This document shows positions 24,875-33,057 of a stretch of DNA of 64,000 nt, piece after piece. Below the pieces are notes generated by a model. The model was not told the origin of the DNA. It was given only the letters and a program-made list of their open reading frames with translations, and did no database searches. The first letter of the stretch is position 1; each line of letters begins with the position of its first letter. The translations under genes were made by a program, and so were the position numbers. The DNA is from Verrucomicrobiia bacterium (GTDB taxonomy: Bacteria > Verrucomicrobiota > Verrucomicrobiia > Verrucomicrobiales > DEV007). The DNA lies in NCBI GenBank assembly GCA_030425385.1, contig JAUIAH010000002.1, positions 62,001 to 126,000 of the forward strand, written 5' to 3'.

Positions 24875-25672
24875 TTAGGTCGTTGCTGCTTTCTGCCACC
24901 AGCCCGCCTGCTCAGTCGCCGTGATCTTCCGCACCCCGCTTGAGTCGAGACTGTAGACAGACGCATACCGCCCCGCTGCAGGGTCCACCCCGCCCGTCGC
25001 GGAATCAAACTGCGCTGCGGTAGTGAGCAACCGCAGCGCCAGCATCACGGCTTGTTTCAGATCCAATTTCGTTGGTCGAGGCGTGCCCCACTGGTCGAGA
25101 TAGCCGAGAATGCTCTTCACATGAAGGGATCCCGATCCCGAGGCGGCGAAGTTTGCCGTTTCAAACTGCGCCCCGAGCGGGTCATAGAAGTAGATGGCAG
25201 GCCGGGGCTCTCCGCCGTTCTGATCCAGACCAGCGAAGATGGGAACGACGGTCCCGACACCCTGCATGACCATGGGAAGGTTCTCTTTGAGCAATTGTGA
25301 GAGCGCTCGAGTCTTCGCCCGCAGACTCATCGTTTGCAACTGGCTGCGCCGGTAGAACTCGAAGCTGGTGCCCAGCGCGCGCGCCATCTCCATGGCCACG
25401 GCAGGGGAACCCGCGATGGCCATGAGCGATTCGCCATCGAGCGGAAGGATCTTCTCCACGTGATCGGAATAAATGATGTTGTCGGCCGTGGCGCGATGAT
25501 CACCCGCCATGAGAACGCCATGGCGATAGTGAAAGGCCAACACCGTCGTCGCCTCCAAGCGCTGCTGCTCCTCAAGAGCCTTGCCTTGGGACGCGACACG
25601 CGCGAGCGGATGCTGGGGCAGCAGCTTGAGGAAATCGCCGTCAGAGGGCATGGAGGCCAGGGTAGCTCGCAT
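24875..25672 (-). CDS. prcB: 20S proteasome beta subunit (bacterial PrcB)
   Basis: 265-aa catalytic proteasome subunit. A propeptide of about 41 residues precedes the mature N-terminus T-T-V-L-A-F. Taking Thr42 as position 1, the catalytic triad falls exactly where the family has it: Thr1 (42), Asp17 (58, in MAGDHR) and Lys33 (74, in HVEKI). Further family blocks are DHRATADNIIYSDHVEKI, LMAIAGSPAVAMEMAR and the AASGSGSLHVKSIL segment containing the conserved Gly-Ser-Gly. It is transcribed with prcA 9 bp downstream and divergently from the RG-rich protein gene at 25821, leaving 148 bp for both promoters. In actinobacteria a pup gene precedes prcB; here none is seen. Confidence 0.9.
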   Translation of the reverse strand: MRATLASMPSDGDFLKLLPQHPLARVASQGKALEEQQRLEATTVLAFHYRHGVLMAGDHRATADNIIYSDHVEKILPLDGESLMAIAGSPAVAMEMARALGTSFEFYRRSQLQTMSLRAKTRALSQLLKENLPMVMQGVGTVVPIFAGLDQNGGEPRPAIYFYDPLGAQFETANFAASGSGSLHVKSILGYLDQWGTPRPTKLDLKQAVMLALRLLTTAAQFDSATGGVDPAAGRYASVYSLDSSGVRKITATEQAGWWQKAATT

Positions 25673-25820
25673 GGGGTAGGAGTTGGTCAGGCAAGGCTAC
25701 GCAAAGCTCTTGCCGCTTGCCCATCTCAAAAGAACCGTTTCTCCAATCCGATTATATTAAGGTTGCCAAGCGAGTGAGAACAGACTATCCCGCGCTGATA
25801 GCCACCGACCAGCACGTTTA

Positions 25821-27572
25821 ATGAGCGATTCTGACCCCATCGATCTCTCTGATCTCCAACTCAAACCCCAGTGGATTGATGAGTTGGACAAGCCCAACCG
25901 GTTTGAAGCCTTTGAAGGCAAAGAAGACCGTCGTCCCCGCCAGGGAAACCGTGACCGTCGTCCTGGACGACGCCCCGACGGTGGTGGTGGTGGCGGCGGC
26001 CAACGTCGAGGACCCGGCGGCGACCGGCGCGGTCCAGGCGGGGATCGCCGTGGTCCGGGAGGCGATCGTCGCCGTTCCCCTGGTGGCGGCACTGGCGGAG
26101 ATCGCGAGCGCGGTCCACGTGGAGATCGCCCACCACGCGGGGGCGGCCAGCGACGTCAGGGAGATCGCCCGCCACGGCGCGGCGATGGCCCGCGTGGCCC
26201 ACGTCCGCAGAACCGCCCGGAACGTCCCCCGCTCTATGAGTTGATGGACATCGAACTCTTCCCCGATGAGGCCGGCCTGGATGCCGTCGCCCGGCAGATC
26301 AAGATGACAGGGCGTTCCTACCCCATCTTCGACCTCGCTCGGCTGGCGCTCGGTGGCCCCGAGCGCTATCATGCGCGCTTCACGCTGAAGCCAGAGACGA
26401 CCCAGGTCGAACTCATCGAGTGCCGCCTCGATCAATCCGTCTGGCTATCGATGAACGAAGCCCTACGGCATTTCCGTCAGAGCGGTCTCTTTGATCAGTA
26501 TTACAAAAAAGAAGAGGTCGAGGTAGACCCACCCAAGGGAAATTTCTCCGTCATTGCTGTCTGTGGACTTTCTGGCGAAATGCTAGGACCGCCCAACTTC
26601 CATTCCTACCAGAAGAATCTCAACGACCTGCACGCGCGCAAATTCAGCCGCATGCACATCGATGGCTACAAGCGCCGGATCGAGATGGTCCGTGACGAAG
26701 AGACCATCCAGAAATGGAAAGACTCGCTCGCCAAAGAGACGCATTACACTTACCTCAAAGCACCAGAAGGCGAAGAAGCTCCCGTCTTCAAATCCTTCGC
26801 CGAGGCCGAACGCCATTTCGTCGACAAGCATGGGGAAGAAGCCTTCGCCAAGGTGACCCAAGTCACCGTGCCAGGCACGATTCCTCCCAAGAAGATCTCC
26901 GGGGCATTGCTCAACATGATGAAGCGCAATGTCGAGCGCCAGACCAAGTTTCCCATGCCCATGGTGAAGAATGTCAGTCCTGCCATGGAGAAAGCAGGAC
27001 TCCGCTTCTTCAAGCTAGGCAAGAAAGAGACCTATGTCGCGCGTTCCCGTCCCCGCGCCTTCAACGCCAAGACAGAGGTGTCACCGCGCATCCGGTCGAT
27101 CGTCCAATACATCCGGGACAATGAGAAGCAGGACCTTCACAAGCTGGTCACCGCCCTCGTTCCCAACGCCTCGACTCAAGAAGGCACTCCCACTCCCGAA
27201 GAGATCGACTTCCTCAAAGATCTTCGTTGGTTGATCCGTGAGGGCTTTGTCATCGAATTCAGCAGTGGTGAGCTACGCCTTGGCTCTGACAAAGCCCCCT
27301 TACCTCCGGCCTCACGCGCGGCCAGTCCCGCGGCGGCCACGAAGGGGAAACCCGCAGGCGCCAAAGCCTCTAATGCGACGGATCCGGCGATCGCTTCCAA
27401 GGCCCAAGGACCCAATATCGCCCTGCGTCAGCGCATGCTCGCTCTCAAGAAACAGCGACGCGCCCTTCGTCGGGGGCTGCGATTCGCTCCCGAGCCCCGT
27501 CACCGCAAGCGGATGAAACGCCTGCACGCCCGTGGTCGGCTCCGGCGGCTCGGCCGGCTGGGCGCTTCATGA
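25821..27572 (+). CDS. RG/RGG-rich protein of unknown function
   Basis: 583-aa protein of unknown function. Residues 1-35 are acidic. Residues about 36-130 are a low-complexity Arg/Gly/Asp/Pro-rich tract that includes three exact GPGGDRR heptads. A folded middle part from about 135 to 500 opens with PPLYELMDIELFPDEAGLD and includes the motifs NFHSYQKNLNDLHARKF and PPKKISGALLNMMKRNVERQ. An Ala/Lys/Arg-rich tail ends in RHRKRMKRLHARGRLRRLGR. RGG-like tracts and a basic tail suggest nucleic-acid binding, but no RNA-binding domain is recognised. I believe related proteins are conserved in Verrucomicrobia. Its stop overlaps the agmatine deiminase start (ATGA), so both are translated from one mRNA. 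Confidence 0.72.
   Translation: MSDSDPIDLSDLQLKPQWIDELDKPNRFEAFEGKEDRRPRQGNRDRRPGRRPDGGGGGGGQRRGPGGDRRGPGGDRRGPGGDRRRSPGGGTGGDRERGPRGDRPPRGGGQRRQGDRPPRRGDGPRGPRPQNRPERPPLYELMDIELFPDEAGLDAVARQIKMTGRSYPIFDLARLALGGPERYHARFTLKPETTQVELIECRLDQSVWLSMNEALRHFRQSGLFDQYYKKEEVEVDPPKGNFSVIAVCGLSGEMLGPPNFHSYQKNLNDLHARKFSRMHIDGYKRRIEMVRDEETIQKWKDSLAKETHYTYLKAPEGEEAPVFKSFAEAERHFVDKHGEEAFAKVTQVTVPGTIPPKKISGALLNMMKRNVERQTKFPMPMVKNVSPAMEKAGLRFFKLGKKETYVARSRPRAFNAKTEVSPRIRSIVQYIRDNEKQDLHKLVTALVPNASTQEGTPTPEEIDFLKDLRWLIREGFVIEFSSGELRLGSDKAPLPPASRAASPAAATKGKPAGAKASNATDPAIASKAQGPNIALRQRMLALKKQRRALRRGLRFAPEPRHRKRMKRLHARGRLRRLGRLGAS
26010..26072 (+). repeat. three 21-bp tandem repeats encoding GPGGDRR
   Basis: Three in-frame 21-bp units within the RG-rich tract encode Gly-Pro-Gly-Gly-Asp-Arg-Arg three times. 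The units differ at several synonymous third positions, so the protein repeat is better conserved than the DNA repeat. This argues for selection on the peptide rather than a recent slippage expansion. Confidence 0.85.
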
Positions 27573-28642
27573 ACGAGCGCTCGCCCAAGGCCTGTGGCTA
27601 CCGCATGCCTGCCGAATGGGAACCGCAAGAAGCCATTTGGCTGTCATGGCCGGCCCATCCCGAATCGTGGCCCGAGAAAGCACAAGCCATCGAGTCTCAA
27701 TTTGCCCACATCGCGGCTAGCATCAGCCGCCACGAAGGCGTTCGCATCAATGCCAGTGCGCCTCGCCACGCGGCCATTCAGCGTGCGCTTGAGGAGGCAG
27801 ATGCCGAGATGGATCGGATCCAACTCTTCCCGCATCCTAACAATGATGTGTGGTGCCGCGATCACGGCCCCCTCTTTCTCAAGCACGGCGACAATGGCAC
27901 GCTCGCGGTGACGGATTGGACCTTCAATGGGTGGGGCGACAAATTTGCCCCCTACGATCTGGACAATCAGATGCCGCGTCGGATCGCTGAAGCGCTCGAC
28001 CTCCCGCGTTTCGAAGGAGGCATGGTATTGGAAGGCGGATCCATCGAGGTGAATAGCCGCGGCCAATTGCTAACCACTGAGGCCGTGCTCCTCAATCCCA
28101 ATCGCAACCCCGACCTTAGCCGCGCTGAGATCGAAGCACGCCTTCTCAATCTGTTAGGCATGGAGGAAGTCTTCTGGTTAGGCGAAGGCATTGAAGGCGA
28201 TGACACCGATGGCCACATTGACGACATTGCTAGATTTGTCGATGACACCACCATCGTTCTTTCCTGGGAGAAAGATTCCAAGAGTGGCAATCACCGCGTG
28301 CTGCAAGAGAATCGGGATCGCCTCCAGGATTTCCGCACGCCGGAAGGGTATTCTGTCGAGGTGATCGAGATTCCCCTCCCCCAAGCGTGTGAAGTCCCCG
28401 GCTGGCGGCTGCCCACGCTCCCTGCCAGTTATGTCAATTTCCTTATCCTCAACACCGCCGTTCTCGTTCCCACCTTCGATCAGAAGAAAGCGGACACCCT
28501 AGGCTGTGGCATTCTGGGGGAACTCTTTCCCACGCGAGAAATCATCCCCATCCCCTGCCTCGACATCGTCGAGGAAGGCGGCGCTCTCCACTGCATCTCT
28601 CAGCAACAGCCGACGACGGGTCACTCCGCCCGCACCCGGTAG
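27569..28642 (+). CDS. aguA: agmatine deiminase / peptidylarginine-deiminase family protein
   Basis: 357-aa guanidino-group-modifying enzyme expected to convert agmatine to N-carbamoylputrescine and ammonia in polyamine synthesis. Characteristic blocks are MPAEWEPQEAIWLSWP near the start, NDVWCRDHGPLF, the GGMVLEGGSIEVNSRG segment, DDTDGHIDDIARFVD with the catalytic Asp/His region, and the C-terminal GGALHCISQQQP holding catalytic Cys342. The length is normal. Its ATG overlaps the stop of the RG-rich protein by 4 bp, an unusual partner. The last 22 bp overlap the convergent LamG/TSP3 gene, so no room exists for a separate terminator between them. Confidence 0.9.
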   Translation: MNERSPKACGYRMPAEWEPQEAIWLSWPAHPESWPEKAQAIESQFAHIAASISRHEGVRINASAPRHAAIQRALEEADAEMDRIQLFPHPNNDVWCRDHGPLFLKHGDNGTLAVTDWTFNGWGDKFAPYDLDNQMPRRIAEALDLPRFEGGMVLEGGSIEVNSRGQLLTTEAVLLNPNRNPDLSRAEIEARLLNLLGMEEVFWLGEGIEGDDTDGHIDDIARFVDDTTIVLSWEKDSKSGNHRVLQENRDRLQDFRTPEGYSVEVIEIPLPQACEVPGWRLPTLPASYVNFLILNTAVLVPTFDQKKADTLGCGILGELFPTREIIPIPCLDIVEEGGALHCISQQQPTTGHSARTR

Positions 28643-31389
28643 AAGCCTGTCGCCAATGCATGCTCCGAGACGAATTCAAGTGGCGCACCCGTGCCAGTAA
28701 TTGGTGACTCAGTGAGGGTGTCCCACGTACCTTGCAGACTCTCCGAGAACTCCACGAAGTAACGGCCCTCAGAGGCGCTCGGCCACGTGAGTGTGGTCCT
28801 GATGCCTTGGCGCTCGACCGTAAGGATCTCGAAAGGTGCTGGTCCGGAATCCACCGGATCCCGCAGCACCCGAAACGTGAACGTTCCCGCCGCATACCGA
28901 TCGGCGGGGCCCCCGTCCGCGTTGGGCGGCCACGCACCAGGCTCGTCTCCCCAACGTCCCCCTCCCACAAACACCAAAGCCGCGCCGCCAGCATCCGTTG
29001 ACGTTCCTAGATCGACGCTCCCCTGATTCCCATTGGCCTCACCCGCGCCATACCCATGGGCGAGAACGGTATACGCTCCCGGCTCCAATCTTAGTGGTTC
29101 TGCCAGAGGCTTGAAACGTGATCCTCCCACGAGCACACCCGCATCCTCTGGTGTGAAGATCCGCTCAGCCAAACGCTCTCCAGCGGCATCATCTTCCGGA
29201 TCCTCAGGCGTGCCCCCATCCTCACGTGACCACAACGCGACCGCCAGCATGGATGCAAGTCCATCCGAGCCATCATCGAACACGCCCAATTCGTCCACCA
29301 GAATGGGTGTGGTGACGATGAAATCGTGCCCTAACGATCCGCCAAAGCCCTGATTCCCCACCGTCCCTTCAGGCACGATGTAGGCCGTGGCCGAGATCTC
29401 CGCAGGATCATTCGCATCCAGCGGGTCCGTGCCCCGTCCCACTTCCACGCCGTCCGCCAAGGTATCACCATCCGAGTCGACATTCTTTGGATCGGTCCCA
29501 TGGGCCGTTGTCTCCGCACCATCCGAGAGGCCATCGCCATCCGTATCAGGATGGAAGGGATCCGTTCCCAACTCGATCTCACGAGCATCACTCAAGCCAT
29601 CGCCATCACTGTCCGAATCCTCTGCCGTCCCCCCGCACCCTCCTGATGCGGGGTCTGCCAAACACACCACTACTTCTGGCGTCAGTGCCCTATCAAAGAT
29701 TCGAATATCATCGAGAATGCCGTCGATACCCAAGGCCGGGTTGTTGCCGATGCCGCCGAAGGTGAGCACATTGGCTGGATTCGAAAGATCCACCGGATCC
29801 ACCACCTGAGAGGATGCCAGCTCTCCTCCTCCCACAGGCTGACTCGGCACAATCGCGCCATCGACAAACAGTTGCACCTCTCTCGTGTTGGCTTCGTAAC
29901 TCACGGCCACATGGTGCGTCGTGTTTCCGCTGATAGGCGCCCCCGTGGTCGTCAACACTGGAGCGCTATCCGCGAACCACTGCAGATCGCCATTGACCAT
30001 CAGCGCGGCCACTCCCGGGGTGATCTCGGAGCCATTGGCGAATAAGACGCTGAACTCCGCCGGGGCGACATTCAACCACAGCGCCACACTGAAGCTCTCC
30101 AATCCCGTGAGTCCACTGGGCACACGGACATGCGCCCCCCCTGAGAACGCCACCGCGGTTCCCTCACCAGTGAGAGCCTCTTGCTCAAAGGTCGCCGCCC
30201 CGGCCTCCAACGCGTAGGCACCAGCACGTCCACTGCCACTGGCATCGATGATCATGGTCGATCCCGCGAGATCATCCAACGGATAACTGCCCACTGGTCC
30301 CGAGGGATCCCTTAACAAGGCCACCAACGGCACCTCGATCGCACGATCATCCTCGTCGGGATCGTTGGTCTCCAGACGTAGGGTCCCGTCAAACTGCCCC
30401 TCCTCGCCTTGAGGATCAAACACGATCGCCAACTCACTGGCAGCGCCTGGTGCCAATGTGAGTCTCCCATCTGCAGGTTCCGTCAGGGTGAAATAGGCAT
30501 TCCCCGTCGTGATGGACGCGGTCACCTCGAGCTCCTGACTTTCCCCACCGTTCTGCACGCGCACTCCCAACGCTTGCGGCTCGTCGATGAAAGGAAGTTG
30601 GAATTCATGATGACGGCCCACATTGATGTTAGGATCCGAATCATCACCACGCCACACCGCCTCCATCTCCTCGGGCGATAAGGCCACCTCCCAGATGGCC
30701 ACTTCATCCATGAGGCCCTCGAAATTCCTACCATTGCCACAACAAAGGTCGGCTCCAAAGACGAACGGGCCCTGGTCATTCGTCTGCGGCGTGTGTTCCA
30801 GTTCTGCCACCGCAGACATCAGCGTCCCATCCGCTCCTGACGTTCCCACATAGAACGTGTTGCGATCTGCACTCAGTGCCATCGCCACAAAGGTCCAGCG
30901 ATCCTCGGGCACATGCAGTTCGCTATTAAAACCCCAGGTCTCACCTGCATTATCGTTCCAGGTGTAGGTGAGGTTCCCTGTGTCATTGTGGAAATCGAGG
31001 CCGATAGGCTGTGGACTGCGAGCGTAGACGATCCCCGCCCAGCTCCCCGCCGGCACCCCTTTCACCCACGCGGCGATGGTGATTTCGGCAAACTCGACAT
31101 CCGTTTGAGGCACCTCCACATAAGTCTCTGCTGTCGCATCCAGGACAAAGGCATAGTCGCCCGCCTTTCCCGAGTGCCCACCGGCATCGGCACTCCACGT
31201 CCCTCCATGCAAGGTCCCGTCTAGCTCTGCACCACGCGCCGAGGCATTGGCCACCACCTCCCCCGCTCCCTCATTCGCTGGCCAGTATCCCACCAGACGA
31301 TCTGGTTGAGGAAGGTTCGCTTGCGCTAACGTTGATACCATCGTCGAGAACAACAGCATCCCAAGAAGTGGAAAGAACGACATCTTCAT
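28621..31389 (-). CDS. exported LamG-domain protein with thrombospondin type 3 calcium repeats
   Basis: Start set at the ATG at 31389 (MKMSFFPLLGMLLFSTMVSTLAQA), which gives a proper signal peptide; the longer frame adds 14 non-signal residues. Two concanavalin-like LamG domains are visible, one after LVGYWPANEGAGEVV (about residues 30-230) and one after VGSYPLDDLAGSTMI (about 360-590). They are separated by a beta-sandwich of about 120 residues. Next come D-x-D-x-D-G-D-x-x-x-D repeats (DSDSDGDGLSDA, DTDGDGLSDG, DSDGDTLADG), the calcium-binding thrombospondin type 3 pattern. The C-terminal part contains PGAYTVLAHGYGAGEANG and a final beta domain with FVEFSESLQGTW. Probably a cell-surface or matrix-binding protein; ligand unknown. 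Divergent from the CotH-like gene. Confidence 0.8.
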   Translation of the reverse strand: MKMSFFPLLGMLLFSTMVSTLAQANLPQPDRLVGYWPANEGAGEVVANASARGAELDGTLHGGTWSADAGGHSGKAGDYAFVLDATAETYVEVPQTDVEFAEITIAAWVKGVPAGSWAGIVYARSPQPIGLDFHNDTGNLTYTWNDNAGETWGFNSELHVPEDRWTFVAMALSADRNTFYVGTSGADGTLMSAVAELEHTPQTNDQGPFVFGADLCCGNGRNFEGLMDEVAIWEVALSPEEMEAVWRGDDSDPNINVGRHHEFQLPFIDEPQALGVRVQNGGESQELEVTASITTGNAYFTLTEPADGRLTLAPGAASELAIVFDPQGEEGQFDGTLRLETNDPDEDDRAIEVPLVALLRDPSGPVGSYPLDDLAGSTMIIDASGSGRAGAYALEAGAATFEQEALTGEGTAVAFSGGAHVRVPSGLTGLESFSVALWLNVAPAEFSVLFANGSEITPGVAALMVNGDLQWFADSAPVLTTTGAPISGNTTHHVAVSYEANTREVQLFVDGAIVPSQPVGGGELASSQVVDPVDLSNPANVLTFGGIGNNPALGIDGILDDIRIFDRALTPEVVVCLADPASGGCGGTAEDSDSDGDGLSDAREIELGTDPFHPDTDGDGLSDGAETTAHGTDPKNVDSDGDTLADGVEVGRGTDPLDANDPAEISATAYIVPEGTVGNQGFGGSLGHDFIVTTPILVDELGVFDDGSDGLASMLAVALWSREDGGTPEDPEDDAAGERLAERIFTPEDAGVLVGGSRFKPLAEPLRLEPGAYTVLAHGYGAGEANGNQGSVDLGTSTDAGGAALVFVGGGRWGDEPGAWPPNADGGPADRYAAGTFTFRVLRDPVDSGPAPFEILTVERQGIRTTLTWPSASEGRYFVEFSESLQGTWDTLTESPITGTGAPLEFVSEHALATGFYRVRAE

Positions 31390-31498
31390 CACCCGCCATC
31401 TTGAGAGACCTCGTCCTTCAACGCAAGCCACGAGATGACCTGCCTGTTCCTCTCGCTCTTCCTCTTGCGGCTCCGCGCGATCTTCCTAACGTCCTCGC

Positions 31499-32779
31499 AT
31501 GGAGTGGCCTCACTATCTTTCTGCCATCACCGTCCTCATGATGTGCTCGACCGCATCTCCCGCTGAGGAAGAACCGCTCACATCCACTCCACCCGACCCC
31601 AGCGAGGAGCTCTACGACCCCGCTCAGTTGCCGCACTTTCGCCTAACACTGTCAGAGGCATCTCTTGAGCAGCTCCATGCCGTGCAGTCCACACGCGATC
31701 CCGCACGCAAGACGTATGTCAGGGCCACCTTTACCTACGGGGAGGAAGGAAAGCGCGAGATTCTCCACCATGTCGGTGTTCGCATCAAGGGCGAGGGGAG
31801 CTTCCAACCTCTCCGCTCCAAACCAGCGCTGAAGCTCAAGTTCGATAAATTTGTGTCAGGGCAGCGTTTTCGTGGGTTGAAACGGCTCACCTTGAACAAC
31901 AATTACGATGACCCCACCTTCCTCGCCGAACGCTTGGCTTATGCCGTCTACCGAGACGTCGGAGTCCCCGCGCCTCGTTGCAACAACGCGCTCGTCACCA
32001 TCAACGAGACTTTCTACGGCGTTTACACGAATATTGAGACCGAGGATCGCACGTTCCTCAAACGGTGGTTTGAAGACGCCAGCGGCAACCTCTACGAGAA
32101 GGACGGCTATGGGGATTTCCTGCCAAAGCATGCCTCTGATTTCGACCTGGAAACGAACGAAGAAGAGAACGACCGCTCGGATCTCACGGAGCTCTTGCAA
32201 ACCATCGAAGCCGCTACTGACAAAGACACCTACCTTGACGACCTCGCCAAGGTGGTGGATACGGAACGCCTCGTCAAATTCATGGCGGTCGAAGGTCTGG
32301 TGAACCAATGGGATTCCCTCTCATTCCCACTCTGGTGGGTTCACAACCTGCGCCTCTATCATGATCCCCAAAGCGACCAATTCGTCTTCATTCCCTGGGG
32401 GCATGACCTTTGCCTCAAACCCGCACTCTTCACCGGGCGCCGCTATATCCGCATGTTTGAGCGGACCCGCCGCTCGGATCGGCCGAATGGCCAGGTCATG
32501 GCGAGCATCCTCTTCCGGCGTTGCCTCGAAAGCCCCACCGGGCGCCAGGCCTACCGCGAGGCCATTCAAGAAGCGGTGCAAACCTGGCAAGGTCTGGACA
32601 TGGTGACGTCCGCGGAAACCTACTACCGTCAGATCAAGCCCTGGGTCGCAAGAGACCAACGCAAAGTCACCGAGAAGGGTCCTCTCACCCATGCGCAATT
32701 TGAAGCCGCCTATCAACAACTCCTGACGACTCTCCAAGGCCGCCTCGCCGCCGTGCACGAAGATCTCCGCGCAGAATGA
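31499..32779 (+). CDS. CotH-like protein kinase family, exported
   Basis: 426-aa protein of the CotH kinase family. The ATG at 31499 yields a signal-like N-terminus (MEWPHYLSAITVLMMCSTASPA). Family blocks are VGVRIKGEGSFQPLRSKPALKLKFD, a KRLTLNNNYDDPTFLAERLAYAVYRD segment, TFYGVYTNIETEDRTFLKRWF and the C-terminal FIPWGHDLCL in which the Asp is part of the metal-binding site. In Bacillus CotH phosphorylates spore coat proteins; in Verrucomicrobia and Planctomycetes the family is abundant on exported proteins with unknown targets. It stands alone between the divergent LamG/TSP3 gene and the 3' end of the DGR operon. Confidence 0.85.
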   Translation: MEWPHYLSAITVLMMCSTASPAEEEPLTSTPPDPSEELYDPAQLPHFRLTLSEASLEQLHAVQSTRDPARKTYVRATFTYGEEGKREILHHVGVRIKGEGSFQPLRSKPALKLKFDKFVSGQRFRGLKRLTLNNNYDDPTFLAERLAYAVYRDVGVPAPRCNNALVTINETFYGVYTNIETEDRTFLKRWFEDASGNLYEKDGYGDFLPKHASDFDLETNEEENDRSDLTELLQTIEAATDKDTYLDDLAKVVDTERLVKFMAVEGLVNQWDSLSFPLWWVHNLRLYHDPQSDQFVFIPWGHDLCLKPALFTGRRYIRMFERTRRSDRPNGQVMASILFRRCLESPTGRQAYREAIQEAVQTWQGLDMVTSAETYYRQIKPWVARDQRKVTEKGPLTHAQFEAAYQQLLTTLQGRLAAVHEDLRAE

Positions 32780-32807
32780 TATTCAGTGGCTCATTCTTTC
32801 AAAGTGA

Positions 32808-32844
32808 CGCCGGGAGCTTTCAGCGAGCCTACTAACACCCGGCG
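32808..32844. terminator. GC-rich inverted repeat between convergent transcription units
   Basis: A perfect 7-bp stem CGCCGGG/CCCGGCG (32808-32814 with 32838-32844) encloses a 23-nt loop. It lies between the CotH-like stop (32779) and the DGR template repeat (from 32918). It could end transcription in either direction, or fold at the 3' end of the template RNA. No U-tract follows on either strand, so a classical intrinsic terminator is not proven. Confidence 0.3.
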
Positions 32845-32917
32845 CCCATGAGGATTTGCCATCTCAGGACGGACAGGATGACCTTCCGGGCCGATGCCGC
32901 CTTCTGGCTGCTCGGGC

Positions 32918-33044
32918 TGAGAACAAGACGGAAACCGTTGTTGTCATTACGGTTGTCCGGATCCTGGTTGTTGCGGTAGGCTGACCGGCAGTTCCTGCCG
33001 TTGTTGATCCAGCTGCCACCGCGCAACACGCGGTTCCTGCTCTT
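32918..33044 (-). repeat. DGR template repeat (TR)
   Basis: 127-bp template repeat of the diversity-generating retroelement, 13 bp downstream of the reverse transcriptase stop on the same strand, thus at the 3' end of the operon. In the frame of the target it reads as an Asn-rich version of the FGE C-terminal motif (RVLRGGSWINNGRNCRSAYR followed by NNQDPDNRNDNNGFRLVL), with AAC codons at the diversified positions as usual for DGR templates. Compared base by base, it differs from the repeat at 34599-34725 at 20 positions and from that at 35934-36060 at 18. All differences are at adenines of the coding strand (34 adenines present), with none at the other 93 positions. It is probably a template RNA, although a short frame crosses it. 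Confidence 0.95.
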
Positions 33045-33057
33045 AGGAAGACACCCG

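Noticed and set aside
25818-26435. Long antisense and alternate-frame ORFs (up to 205 codons) over the RG-rich tract
   Set aside because: They arise from the GC-rich low-complexity DNA encoding Arg/Gly/Asp; their translations are simple-sequence and lack any domain.
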